From the NCBI GenBank assembly GCA_963789885.1, contig CAWBNB010000003.1:124001-188000 (forward strand): a DNA stretch of 64,000 nt. The letters are read 5' to 3'. Below, in pieces: positions 26,347 to 34,228 of this stretch. Below the pieces are notes generated by a model. It ran no database searches. It saw nothing but the letters and a program-made list of their open reading frames with translations, and was not told the origin of the DNA. A program made the position numbers and the translations under genes. The number at the start of each line of letters is the position of its first letter. The stretch's first letter is position 1. Origin of the DNA: DATEDA01 sp963789885 (lineage in GTDB: Bacteria; Pseudomonadota; Gammaproteobacteria; Burkholderiales; SG8-39).

Positions 26347-26637
26347 ATGCCGCGCGCCATCGTGCTCAACCGCCTCGACAACGTCGGCACGCTGATCGAC
26401 CCCGGTCGCGCGGGGGAGGGCTGTGCGTTGCAGGGCGAGGCGGACGGGGAGGTCCGCCTGTTGCAGGACGTTCCATTCGGCCACAAGGTGTGCATCCGGG
26501 AGACGCCCGCCGGTGCCGATGTGCTGAAGTACGGCCAGGTGATCGGCAAGACGTCGAAGCAAATGAAGGTCGGCGAGCACGCCCACACCCACAACGTGGA
26601 GTCGGCGCGCGGTCGCGGCGATCAAGCAAGGAGGTAG
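26347..26637 (+). CDS. UxaA-family lyase/dehydratase small subunit (SAF domain; SuyA-like)
   Basis: 96 residues; ATG six bases behind GAGGAG. A SAF-type domain: LLQDVPFGHKVCI, then YGQVIGKTSKQMKVGEHAHTHNVES, the standard substrate/metal region of altronate dehydratase N-termini. In classical UxaA the small and large parts are fused; here they are separate as in (R)-sulfolactate sulfo-lyase SuyAB and some sugar-acid dehydratases. The large subunit gene starts five bases later, so the two form one enzyme. Confidence 0.85.
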   Translation: MPRAIVLNRLDNVGTLIDPGRAGEGCALQGEADGEVRLLQDVPFGHKVCIRETPAGADVLKYGQVIGKTSKQMKVGEHAHTHNVESARGRGDQARR

Positions 26638-26642
26638 CGACC

Positions 26643-27797
26643 ATGGCGCAGACATTCCTGGGTTATCCGCGCGAGGACGGCGCGATCGGCGTGCGCAACT
26701 GGGTCGCCGTGATGTCCATCATGGATAACTGCAATCCGGTGACCCGCGCGATCTGCCAGCAGGTCGACGGCACGATTCCGGTCACGACGCTCTTCGTGCG
26801 CGGCCAGTATGGGCGCGACCTCGAGATCGCCTACAGCACCCTGGCCGGGATGGGACGCAATCCGAACATCGCAGCGGTGCTCCTGGTCGGGCTGGAGGAG
26901 GCGACCACCGAGGAAGTGGCGCGCCGGATCCGGCCCAGCGGGAAGCCCGTCGAGGCGATCCACCTTCAGCCGCACGGCACGATCAACTGCGTCGCCGAGG
27001 GCACACGCCGGGCGTTGAAGATGGTGATGCGCGCCTCGAACGCACGACGCCGACCCTGTTCCTCCTCGGCGCTGATGGTCGGCGTCGAGTGCGGCGGCTC
27101 GGACACCACCTCGGGCCTCACCTGCAATCCGGTGATCGGCCGGATGTCCGACCGCCTCGTCGACGACGGCGGCACGGTCATCATCTCCGAGACCTCCGAG
27201 TTCTTCGGTGCCGAGCACCTGTTCGCCGCGCGTGCCAAGGATCCGGCGGTCGGCAAGGCGTTCACCGACATGGTGCTGCGCCTGGAAAAAGAGGCGATGG
27301 CCCAGGGCATCGACATCCGTGGCACCAACCCGACGCCCGACAACATCCGCGGCGGCCTGACGACCATCGAGGAGAAGGCGCTGGGCGCGATGGCGAAGGC
27401 CGGCACGCGACCGCTGTCGGGCGTGCTCGGCTACGGTGAATCGCCGAAAGGCAAGGGGTTGCACTTCCTCGACGCGCCCGCACCCGCGGTGGAGAACCTC
27501 ACTGCGTTCGCGGCCGCCGGCTGCCAGCTCATCTGCTTCGGTACTGGCGTCGGCAACCCGATCGGCAACATGGTCGCGCCGACCCTGAAGGTGAGCGGCA
27601 ACGTCAACACGCTACGCACCATGGCCGACAACATCGACTTCGATGCCTCCGACATCCTGGAGAAGAACGCCAAGGTCGGGCCGATCGGCGACCAGCTGTA
27701 CGGCTATGCGCTCGAAGTCGCCTCGGGCACCCGGACCTCGAGCGAGATCCTCGACGTGCGCGAGACGGCGATCAGCCGCTTCGCCCCGACGATCTAG
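26643..27797 (+). CDS. UxaA-family lyase/dehydratase large subunit (SuyB-like)
   Basis: 384 residues; ATG after AAGGAGG. Typical UxaA catalytic part: GYPREDGAIGVRNWVAVMS, QPHGTINCVAEGTRRALK, MVGVECGGSDTTSGLTCNPV (conserved Cys and Ser/Asp loop) and CFGTGVGNPIGN near the C-terminus. Known members eliminate water (altronate, galactarate) or sulfite (sulfolactate) from 2-hydroxy acids using Fe(II). Flanking D-2-hydroxyacid and Ldh2-type dehydrogenases suggest a hydroxy-acid with racemising dehydrogenases, as in sulfolactate pathways. Confidence 0.88.
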   Translation: MAQTFLGYPREDGAIGVRNWVAVMSIMDNCNPVTRAICQQVDGTIPVTTLFVRGQYGRDLEIAYSTLAGMGRNPNIAAVLLVGLEEATTEEVARRIRPSGKPVEAIHLQPHGTINCVAEGTRRALKMVMRASNARRRPCSSSALMVGVECGGSDTTSGLTCNPVIGRMSDRLVDDGGTVIISETSEFFGAEHLFAARAKDPAVGKAFTDMVLRLEKEAMAQGIDIRGTNPTPDNIRGGLTTIEEKALGAMAKAGTRPLSGVLGYGESPKGKGLHFLDAPAPAVENLTAFAAAGCQLICFGTGVGNPIGNMVAPTLKVSGNVNTLRTMADNIDFDASDILEKNAKVGPIGDQLYGYALEVASGTRTSSEILDVRETAISRFAPTI

Positions 27798-28502
27798 ATG
27801 ACGAAGCTCGCGCGCGTCTGCGATTCGATCGTGGGGCGGATCGAGTCGGGCGCGCTGCGTGACGGGGACCGGCTGCCCTCGGAGGAGCAGCTCGCTGCCG
27901 GGTTCCGCGTCAGCGTCGGCACGGTGCAGAAGGCGCTCTCGCGGCTTGCCCATTCCGGGCTGATCTCGCGCGAGCACGGACGCGGCACGTTCGTGTCGGG
28001 CTCGCGCGTCGGCCCGGGCGACGTCAACTACCTGCGCTTCCGCGATGCCGACGGGCGCGATCTGCCGCACTACATCAACGTGAGGTCGGTGCGGCGGCTG
28101 AAGCGCAAGGGCCCCTGGTCGGAGTTCCTCGGCACCGGCGCGAACATACGCATCGAGCGCATGATCAGCGTCGGCGGAAAGGTCGACCTCTATAGTGAGT
28201 TCTGGCTGCGCGACGCGGAGTTCGTGCGGCTCAAGAGCGGGTTGAACGGCTCGCACCGCCGTTATCTCGAGAAGAACCTGCGGGTGCTGCTCGGCCAGGA
28301 GCTCGCCTTACCCACGCTGCGCGTTGACCAGGTGATTCGCTTCGAGCGTCTGCCCAAGCCGGTGGCTAGCGACCTCGGCCTCGGGCCCGAGCAGCCCGGC
28401 TTCGTCATGGAAATGCGCGGCTACACGCTGCGCGATCGGCCGCTGTTCTACCAGCGGGTGTGCGCGGCCCCGTTCTCTGCAAACCTGGTGATCGTTCGCT
28501 GA
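27798..28502 (+). CDS. GntR-family transcriptional regulator, UTRA (HutC) type
   Basis: 234 residues; ATG directly abuts the preceding TAG. N-terminal winged helix LPSEEQLAAGFRVSVGTVQKALSRL and HGRGTFV wing; C-terminal UTRA ligand-binding domain (FRDADGRDLPHY, RIERMISVGGKVDLYSEFW, GYTLRDRPLFYQR). It is distinct from the two FCD-type GntR proteins in the window. Encoded within the lyase operon, so it probably represses it through the TATA-rich palindromes at 26261-26338 in response to the imported acid. Confidence 0.9.
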   Translation: MTKLARVCDSIVGRIESGALRDGDRLPSEEQLAAGFRVSVGTVQKALSRLAHSGLISREHGRGTFVSGSRVGPGDVNYLRFRDADGRDLPHYINVRSVRRLKRKGPWSEFLGTGANIRIERMISVGGKVDLYSEFWLRDAEFVRLKSGLNGSHRRYLEKNLRVLLGQELALPTLRVDQVIRFERLPKPVASDLGLGPEQPGFVMEMRGYTLRDRPLFYQRVCAAPFSANLVIVR

Positions 28503-28513
28503 GGAGGCTCGAG

Positions 28514-29476
28514 GTGAAACGCTCCGTTCTCGCGGTGCTGCTGGCGGCGTTTGCGGCCTGCGGCGCCGCGCAGGACTATCCGTCGCGACCCGTGCGCTTC
28601 ATCGTCAACTTTCCGCCGGGCGGCGGCGTCGACCTGATCGCGCGCGTCGTGGCGAACGCACTGTCGCCCCGCATTGGGCAGCCGGTCGTGGTGGAGAACC
28701 GGCCCGGCGCGGGTGGGGCCGTCGGCGCGGCGGTGGTGGCGAAGGCGGCGCCGGACGGCTACACGGTCCTCGTCGCGTCTAACGCCGCGATCACGCAGAT
28801 TCCGCACCTGACGCCACAACCCTACGATCCACTCAAGGACCTCGCGCCCCTCGTGAAGGGGGTCAACCTGCCCACCTCAGTGCTCATCGCCATCAACGCG
28901 CCGCACCAGACGCTTAGGGACGTGCTGGAGTTCGCGAAGTCGAACCCGGGCAAAGTGACCTGGGGGACGCCGGGCAACGGCTCGAGCATGCACATCGAGC
29001 TCGAGATGCTGAAGGAGAAGTTCGGCCTGGACATCACGCACGTGCCCTACAAGGGCGCGGCGCCGATCATGGCGGACACGATGGGGGGGCAGCTCACCAT
29101 CGGTGCCCCGGGTCTGCCGCCGACGATCGGCAACGTCCGCGGCGGAAAGCTGCGCCTGCTGGCGGTCTGGAGCGCGAACCGGGTCGGGATCTTTCCCGAC
29201 GTGCCGACGGTCAAGGAGGTCACCGGTGCGGCGGAGCTCGAAGGCTTTCCGACCTGGTACGGCTTCATGCTGCCGGCCGGCGTGCCGAAGGACGTCGCGG
29301 CGAAGCTCGAGGCCCAGGTCCTCGCCGCGATGCGCGATCCGGACGTGGTGAAGAAGATGACCGACTCGGGCGCGGAGATCGTCGCGGCGCCTGCGGACGC
29401 GTTCGGTGAGGCCAATCGGATCGAGTCGGCCGCATTCGCCGGTCTCTTCAAGAAGCTCAACATCAAGGCGGAGTAG
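28514..29476 (+). CDS. Bug/TctC-family periplasmic receptor (tandem copy 1)
   Basis: 320 residues from a GTG behind GAGGAGG. Signal peptide VKRSVLAVLLAAFAACGAAQ, then the hallmark YPSRPVRFIVNFPPGGGVDL, VVENRPGAGGAVGAAVVAKA, WGTPGNGSSMHIELEML and VPYKGAAPIMADTMGG. The substrate contacts of this family lie in the two loops around the first and last motifs. Immediately followed by a close paralogue of the same length. No TctAB pair is present; the orphan receptor may feed a transporter encoded elsewhere or act as a sensor. Confidence 0.93.
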   Translation: MKRSVLAVLLAAFAACGAAQDYPSRPVRFIVNFPPGGGVDLIARVVANALSPRIGQPVVVENRPGAGGAVGAAVVAKAAPDGYTVLVASNAAITQIPHLTPQPYDPLKDLAPLVKGVNLPTSVLIAINAPHQTLRDVLEFAKSNPGKVTWGTPGNGSSMHIELEMLKEKFGLDITHVPYKGAAPIMADTMGGQLTIGAPGLPPTIGNVRGGKLRLLAVWSANRVGIFPDVPTVKEVTGAAELEGFPTWYGFMLPAGVPKDVAAKLEAQVLAAMRDPDVVKKMTDSGAEIVAAPADAFGEANRIESAAFAGLFKKLNIKAE

Positions 29477-29478
29477 GC

Positions 29479-30441
29479 ATGAGAGCGCTCGTTCTCGCGT
29501 GTGCCCTGTTGGTGGGCGCCGGCGTGGCCACGGCGCAGGATTACCCTGCCCGGCCGGTGCGTTTCATCGTCTCGTTCCCGGCGGGCGGCGGCGTCGACCT
29601 CATGGGCCGCCTGGTCGCGAGCGTCGCTTCGCAGCGGCTCGGCCAACCGGTGGTCGTGGAGAACCGCACCGGCGCGGCCGGCTCAATCGGCACGGCCGCC
29701 GTTGCCAAGGCAACGGCGGACGGCTACACGGTGCTTGTCACCGGCGATGTGCCGGTCACGTCGGCGCATCTGCTGGCCAAGCTGCCGTACGACCCGGAGA
29801 AGGATCTCATGCCGCTCGTGAAGGGCGTCGAAGTTCCGACCGCGGTACTCGTCGCGGGCAACGCCCCCTACGGCACGCTCAAGGAGCTCCTCGACTACGC
29901 TCGTGCCAACCCGGGCAAGGTGAGCTACGGGACGCCGGGAAACGGCACCTCGATGCACGTGGAGCTCGAATCGCTCAAGGAGCGCCTCGGGCTCGACATC
30001 ATCCACGTGCCGTACAAGGGCGCACCGCCGATCATCACCGACACGATGAGCGGGCAGATCACCATCGGCGCACCGGGCCTGCCGCCGACGATCGGCGGCA
30101 TCAGGTCGGGCAAGCTGAAGCTGCTCGCGGTCTGGGGGCCGGCGCGCGTGGCGACCTTCCCCGACGTGCCGACGGTGCGCGAAGCTACCGGGGACCCGTC
30201 ACTCGAGGGCATTCCCACATGGTACGGCTTCCTGCTGCCGGCCGGCGTGCCCAAGGAGGTTGCCGCGAAGCTGGAGGAGGCGATCATCGCGTCGCTTAGA
30301 GACCCGGAGGTGGCGAAGAAGCTGACCGAGGCGGGTGCGAACGTGGTGGCGCAGCCCTCGTCGGCGTTTGCCGAGGCGAACCGACGGCAGACGGCGACGT
30401 TCGCCGCCATCTTCAAAAAGCTGAACCTGAAGGCGGAGTGA
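29479..30441 (+). CDS. Bug/TctC-family periplasmic receptor (tandem copy 2)
   Basis: 320 residues, ATG two bases after the previous stop. Signal peptide ends TAQ; DYPARPVRFIVSFPAGGGVDLMG, YGTPGNGTSMHVELESL, HVPYKGAPPIITDTMSGQI and a C-terminus FKKLNLKAE nearly identical to copy 1 (FKKLNIKAE). A recent tandem duplication. Differences in the binding loop (NFPPGGGVDLIA versus SFPAGGGVDLMG) could split specificity, for example between stereoisomers. Confidence 0.93.
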   Translation: MRALVLACALLVGAGVATAQDYPARPVRFIVSFPAGGGVDLMGRLVASVASQRLGQPVVVENRTGAAGSIGTAAVAKATADGYTVLVTGDVPVTSAHLLAKLPYDPEKDLMPLVKGVEVPTAVLVAGNAPYGTLKELLDYARANPGKVSYGTPGNGTSMHVELESLKERLGLDIIHVPYKGAPPIITDTMSGQITIGAPGLPPTIGGIRSGKLKLLAVWGPARVATFPDVPTVREATGDPSLEGIPTWYGFLLPAGVPKEVAAKLEEAIIASLRDPEVAKKLTEAGANVVAQPSSAFAEANRRQTATFAAIFKKLNLKAE

Positions 30442-31469
30442 TGGCCTACGCGCCAGCTGCGCTGGAGCGCTGGACCGCCAGGGTGTTCGAGGCGTGCGCG
30501 ATGCCCGCCGCCGACGCCGCGCTCTCCGCCGCGCTCCTGGTGCGCAGCGAGCTGCGCGGCTACCGCACCCATGGCATGACCCGCGTCGCGTCGTACGTCG
30601 ACCGGCTCGAGGCCGGCGATTTCAATCCGAAGGCGGTGATGCGCCACCGGACGTTTCCCGGCGGCATCGTGCTCGAGGCCGACGGCGCGATGGGTCAGAT
30701 TGCCGGCCCGCGCGCGATCGAGCTCGGTGTCGAGGCGCTGAACGGCTCGGGCTCGGTCCTGGTCGCGGTGCGCGACTGCGGCCACCTCGGCGCTCTCGGC
30801 ATCCACGCGCTCATGTCCGCGGAAGCCGGTGTCTTCTGCATGCTCGGGCAGCGCACACCGCCGCTCCTCGCGCTGGAGGGCTTCCGCAAGGCCGCGATCG
30901 GCCACAACCCGATCGCGTTCGGCTGCCCGGTGCCTGGCGCCGCGCCGCTCGTGTTCGACATCGCGTGCAGTGTGGCGGCGCGTGGTCACATCCTGCTCGC
31001 GGCGCGCGAGGGCAAGCCGATTCCGGCGGGCTGGGCGGTGGACGAGGAGGGTGCTCCCACCACCGATGCGAAGCGGGCCCTCAAAGGCGCGCTGCTCCCC
31101 ATGGGCGGGCACAAGGGGGTCGGCATCTCGATGATGGTCGAATGCCTGGCGGGTGCGATAAGCGCGACTGCAGCGTCGCTCGATCCAAGCCGAAACGCGC
31201 TCCCTGAATCGGGCGCGGTGGGCCGGCAGGGCGCCTTCCTCTGGATGGTCAAGCCCGGCGCGTTCGGCGACGAGACTTTCTTCGGCACTTACATGTCGGC
31301 CTGGACCCGGACGTACATCGAGGCTGGTGCCGGCAGCGCCAAGCTCCCGGGCAGCCGTGGCGCGCGGCTGGAGAAGGAAGGTCGCGAGCGCGGCCTCGAG
31401 CTCGCGCCCGCGATCGCGAAGGAACTTGCAGCGCTCGGCGAACGACTGGGTGTCCCGTTCGATGTCTGA
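30441..31469 (+). CDS. Ldh2-family NAD(P)-dependent malate/L-lactate/sulfolactate dehydrogenase
   Basis: 342 residues from the ATG sharing one base with the receptor stop; a GTG three bases upstream is an alternative. Family landmarks: RSELRGYRTHGMTRV (catalytic His), VRDCGHLGALGIHALM, KAAIGHNPIAFGCPVPG, IPAGWAVDEEGAPTTD and LPMGGHKGVGISMMVE. This fold includes ureidoglycolate, malate and (R)-sulfolactate (ComC) dehydrogenases. With the D-2-hydroxyacid dehydrogenase at 24213 it could interconvert enantiomers of the lyase substrate. Confidence 0.88.
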   Translation: MAYAPAALERWTARVFEACAMPAADAALSAALLVRSELRGYRTHGMTRVASYVDRLEAGDFNPKAVMRHRTFPGGIVLEADGAMGQIAGPRAIELGVEALNGSGSVLVAVRDCGHLGALGIHALMSAEAGVFCMLGQRTPPLLALEGFRKAAIGHNPIAFGCPVPGAAPLVFDIACSVAARGHILLAAREGKPIPAGWAVDEEGAPTTDAKRALKGALLPMGGHKGVGISMMVECLAGAISATAASLDPSRNALPESGAVGRQGAFLWMVKPGAFGDETFFGTYMSAWTRTYIEAGAGSAKLPGSRGARLEKEGRERGLELAPAIAKELAALGERLGVPFDV

Positions 31470-31529
31470 CGACCGAGCCGGTGACGGCGCTCCTGCGGCC
31501 GCGTTCTGATCATCGACAAGCTCACTCCG

Positions 31530-32843
31530 TTGCAGCGAATTTCCGGGGTGCTGCTCGCGGCGGTGTGGCTGCTGGTGGTGGTCGATCTGCTGCTCGGGGT
31601 TCCCGTTCTGCGCACGCTGGCAGTGGGCTGCCTCGTCGCCTTTCTCCTCAGCGCAGTGCCGCGCGCGAGCGTCCACATCCGGGTGATCTTCCTCATCGCG
31701 ACGGCGGCCTCGGGTTGGAGCCTCCTCGTCGCGCACGAGTGGGCGCCAGTACGACGCGGCCTCGAGTCGGGGATCATCATGGGGGCCTTCTTCCCCACGA
31801 TCATGCTGCTGCGCGCGAGCGCGGACGAGAGCCCGCTCATTGGCGCGACGCGCGAACGCCTGGCGGGCTTCAGCGAACGGCAGCGGGAGATGTGGGTGCA
31901 AGCGGTCGCGCACCTACTCGGGTCCTTTCTGATGGTCGGTGGCTACCTGATCGCGCGTGCGGCGCTGCCCGCCGAGATGCCGGAGGCGCGGCGAATACGC
32001 CTTGCCGAGACCGCGGTCGTGGGACTCGGCCTCGCGGTGCTGTGGTCGCCGTTCTTTGTGGCAGGCGCCATCGCGAGCCAGCTGGTACCGACGGTGAGCG
32101 CTTGGCAGCTCCTGCTGCTGGGCCTCGGCTTCGCCCTCCTGGGCTGGGCGCTTTCCTTTCTGCTCTTCTATCGGGGAATGGACGCAGCGGCGGTCCTGCC
32201 GCCGTTGCGCGGCGTCGCGACGTTCGCAATCCCTTCGGCGGTGCTGGTTGCCGCGGTGATCGCGGTCAGCCTTGCCACGGGACTACGCAGTCTCGAAGCC
32301 ATCGTGCTGGTCGTGCCGCTCCTCTGCCTCGGCTACCTTGCGACGCTCGGGTGGCGGCGCACGGCCCGTGCGCTCGGCCGTGTTCCACGGACGCTCGCGC
32401 GCCTCTCGGATGAACTCATCGTCTTCACCGCGGCGATGTGCCTGGGAGCTGTCGTGGCCGGGAGCGGCGCTGGGCGGGAACTCTCGCAAGCCATCGCCGG
32501 CTTCGCGGGCGTACCCTTGCTCCTGATCACCTCGGAGGTCGCCCTGATCGCGGGCCTGGGCTTTGCCGGCGTGCATCCGATGATCACCGCGACGCTGCTC
32601 CTTCCGCTGCTCGTCGAAGCGCACCGCCAGATCGCCACCCTGGTCGTGGCCTTCATCGTCGTCTTCGCCTGGGGATTGAGCTCGCTCGCCGCGATCTGGA
32701 CGCTCCCGGTCGCCTCGGCGGCGACGACCTTCGGTGTCCCGGTGAGGCGCCTTGCAGTCGGGCGCAACGCGCGGTTCGCGCTGGTGTTCGGGATAACCGG
32801 CTGCTTCGTGCTGGCGATGGTCAACCGTGCGCTGACGAGCTAG
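31530..32843 (+). CDS. Unrecognised multi-pass membrane protein (transporter-like)
   Basis: 437 residues from a TTG; no good RBS, and an in-frame CTG at 31506 (LIIDKLTPLQRISG) could be the real start. About 10-11 hydrophobic helices; a Gly/Ser-rich re-entrant-like stretch VVAGSGAGRELSQAIAGFAG and GLGFAGVHPMITATLLLPLL resemble the hairpin of ion-transporter-superfamily (DASS/TRAP-M-like) carriers, but I cannot assign a family. It follows the receptors and dehydrogenase by 60 bases, so it may be the exporter or importer of this pathway. The stop overlaps the convergent accC-like gene by four bases. Confidence 0.7.
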   Translation: MQRISGVLLAAVWLLVVVDLLLGVPVLRTLAVGCLVAFLLSAVPRASVHIRVIFLIATAASGWSLLVAHEWAPVRRGLESGIIMGAFFPTIMLLRASADESPLIGATRERLAGFSERQREMWVQAVAHLLGSFLMVGGYLIARAALPAEMPEARRIRLAETAVVGLGLAVLWSPFFVAGAIASQLVPTVSAWQLLLLGLGFALLGWALSFLLFYRGMDAAAVLPPLRGVATFAIPSAVLVAAVIAVSLATGLRSLEAIVLVVPLLCLGYLATLGWRRTARALGRVPRTLARLSDELIVFTAAMCLGAVVAGSGAGRELSQAIAGFAGVPLLLITSEVALIAGLGFAGVHPMITATLLLPLLVEAHRQIATLVVAFIVVFAWGLSSLAAIWTLPVASAATTFGVPVRRLAVGRNARFALVFGITGCFVLAMVNRALTS

Positions 32844-34198
32844 AGCAGGTCCTTCTTGAATCGATCCACGAAGCCGGTGCGAACATCGCCGGCGCGGAAC
32901 GCGGCATGCGAGAGCACCTTCTTCAGGAACGCAAGGTTGGTGTCGATCCCTTCGATCGCGATCGCGTCGAGCGTGGCGAGCATGCGCTCGATCGCTGCGC
33001 CGCGGTCCGCATCGAGGACGATGACCTTGGCGATCATCGGATCGTAGAAATGGGTGACGCGGTCTCCGGCGCGCACGCCGGTATCGATCCGGACCTGCCG
33101 GCTCGCGGCGGGAAGGTCGAATCTCGAGAGCACGCCGGGCGCCGGCAGGAAACCCTTCGCCGGGCGCTCGGCATACATGCGGCACTCGATCGAATGGCCG
33201 GAGACTTTCACATCGGCCTGCTGGTTCACCGGCAGCGCCTCGCCGGCCGCGAGGCGGATCTGCATCTCGACGAGGTCGAGGCCGGTGACCATCTCGGTGA
33301 CCGGGTGCTCGACCTGGATGCGGGTGTTCATCTCGAGGAAGTAAAACCGCTGGGTCTCGGTGTCGAGGACGAACTCGATGGTGCCCGCGCCGCGGTAGCG
33401 CTCTTGTGCACAGAGCGTCACGGCGGCGTTGCACATCTCCTCGCGGGTCGCGGGCGAGAGCCCGGGTGCCGGGCTTTCCTCTATGATCTTCTGGAAGCGC
33501 CGCTGCGTGGAGCAGTCGCGTTCGTGCAGGTGCACCGCGCGGCCGTCGCCGAAGCCGAAGACCTGAACCTCGACGTGCCGGGCCTCGGCGATGTAACGCT
33601 CGAGGTAGACCGTGCCATCGCCAAAGGCCCGTGCCGCCATGGCCTGGGTCGACTCGACCGCCTGGGCGAGATCCTCCGGCTTGTCCACACGCCGCATGCC
33701 GATGCCGCCACCGCCTGCGGAAGCCTTCACGAGCAGCGGGAAACCGACCTCCCGCGCCGCCGCGTCGATACCCGCCGTGTCCCCGGGGCCGAATCGTGCG
33801 CTTCCCGGCAGCACGGGGACGCCGGCGGCCTTCGCGAGCAGCCGCGCGCGCTCCTTGTCGCCCATGTCCTCGATGCTCTTCGGGTCCGGGCCGATCCAGG
33901 CGAGCCCCGCCGCCTGCACCATTCGCGCGAAGTCCTCGTTCTCGGAGAGGAAGCCGTAACCAGGATGGATCGCATCGGCACCCGCCGCGTGCGCCGCCCC
34001 GACGATGTTCTCACCGAGAAGGTAGCTCTCCGCGGGCGGTGAGGGGCCGATCGGCACGGCCTGGTCGGCCATCTGCGCGTGCATCGCCTGGGCGTCCGCC
34101 TCCGAATGCACCGCCACTGTCGCGAGGCCGAGGCGCTTGCAGGTGTGCAGGATGCGGCAGGCGATCTCGCCGCGATTGGCTACGAGGACGCGTTTCAT
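32840..34198 (-). CDS. Biotin carboxylase subunit of an acyl-CoA carboxylase (AccC-like)
   Basis: 452 residues, the length of stand-alone biotin carboxylases. ATP-grasp features in order: MKRVLVANRGEIACRI, GYGFLSENEDFARM, the glycine-rich ATP lid KASAGGGGIGMRRV, HVEVQVFGFGDG, RDCSTQRRFQKIIEESPAP and FLEMNTRIQVEHPVTEM (metal Glu/Asn and catalytic Arg). It carboxylates the carrier at 38986 with bicarbonate and ATP. The gene is solitary, divergent from the fused acyl-CoA synthetase across a 30-base gap holding a degenerate operator. Confidence 0.95.
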   Translation of the reverse strand: MKRVLVANRGEIACRILHTCKRLGLATVAVHSEADAQAMHAQMADQAVPIGPSPPAESYLLGENIVGAAHAAGADAIHPGYGFLSENEDFARMVQAAGLAWIGPDPKSIEDMGDKERARLLAKAAGVPVLPGSARFGPGDTAGIDAAAREVGFPLLVKASAGGGGIGMRRVDKPEDLAQAVESTQAMAARAFGDGTVYLERYIAEARHVEVQVFGFGDGRAVHLHERDCSTQRRFQKIIEESPAPGLSPATREEMCNAAVTLCAQERYRGAGTIEFVLDTETQRFYFLEMNTRIQVEHPVTEMVTGLDLVEMQIRLAAGEALPVNQQADVKVSGHSIECRMYAERPAKGFLPAPGVLSRFDLPAASRQVRIDTGVRAGDRVTHFYDPMIAKVIVLDADRGAAIERMLATLDAIAIEGIDTNLAFLKKVLSHAAFRAGDVRTGFVDRFKKDLL

Positions 34199-34201
34199 GC
34201 T

Positions 34202-34220
34202 TTGTCTTAAAGTCTACAAT
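34202..34220. promoter_or_regulatory. Degenerate operator-like repeat in the accC/acyl-CoA-synthetase divergent promoter
   Basis: AAGTCTACAATACTACACG starting at 34210 matches the 19-base sequence shared by the sites at 40795 and 46255 (TTGTCRACAATMGTACAAG) at about 14 of 19 positions. The 30-base gap between starts 34198 and 34229 is the only space for both promoters. Weak on its own; supported by the functional link between the genes. Confidence 0.4.
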
Positions 34221-34228
34221 ACTACACG

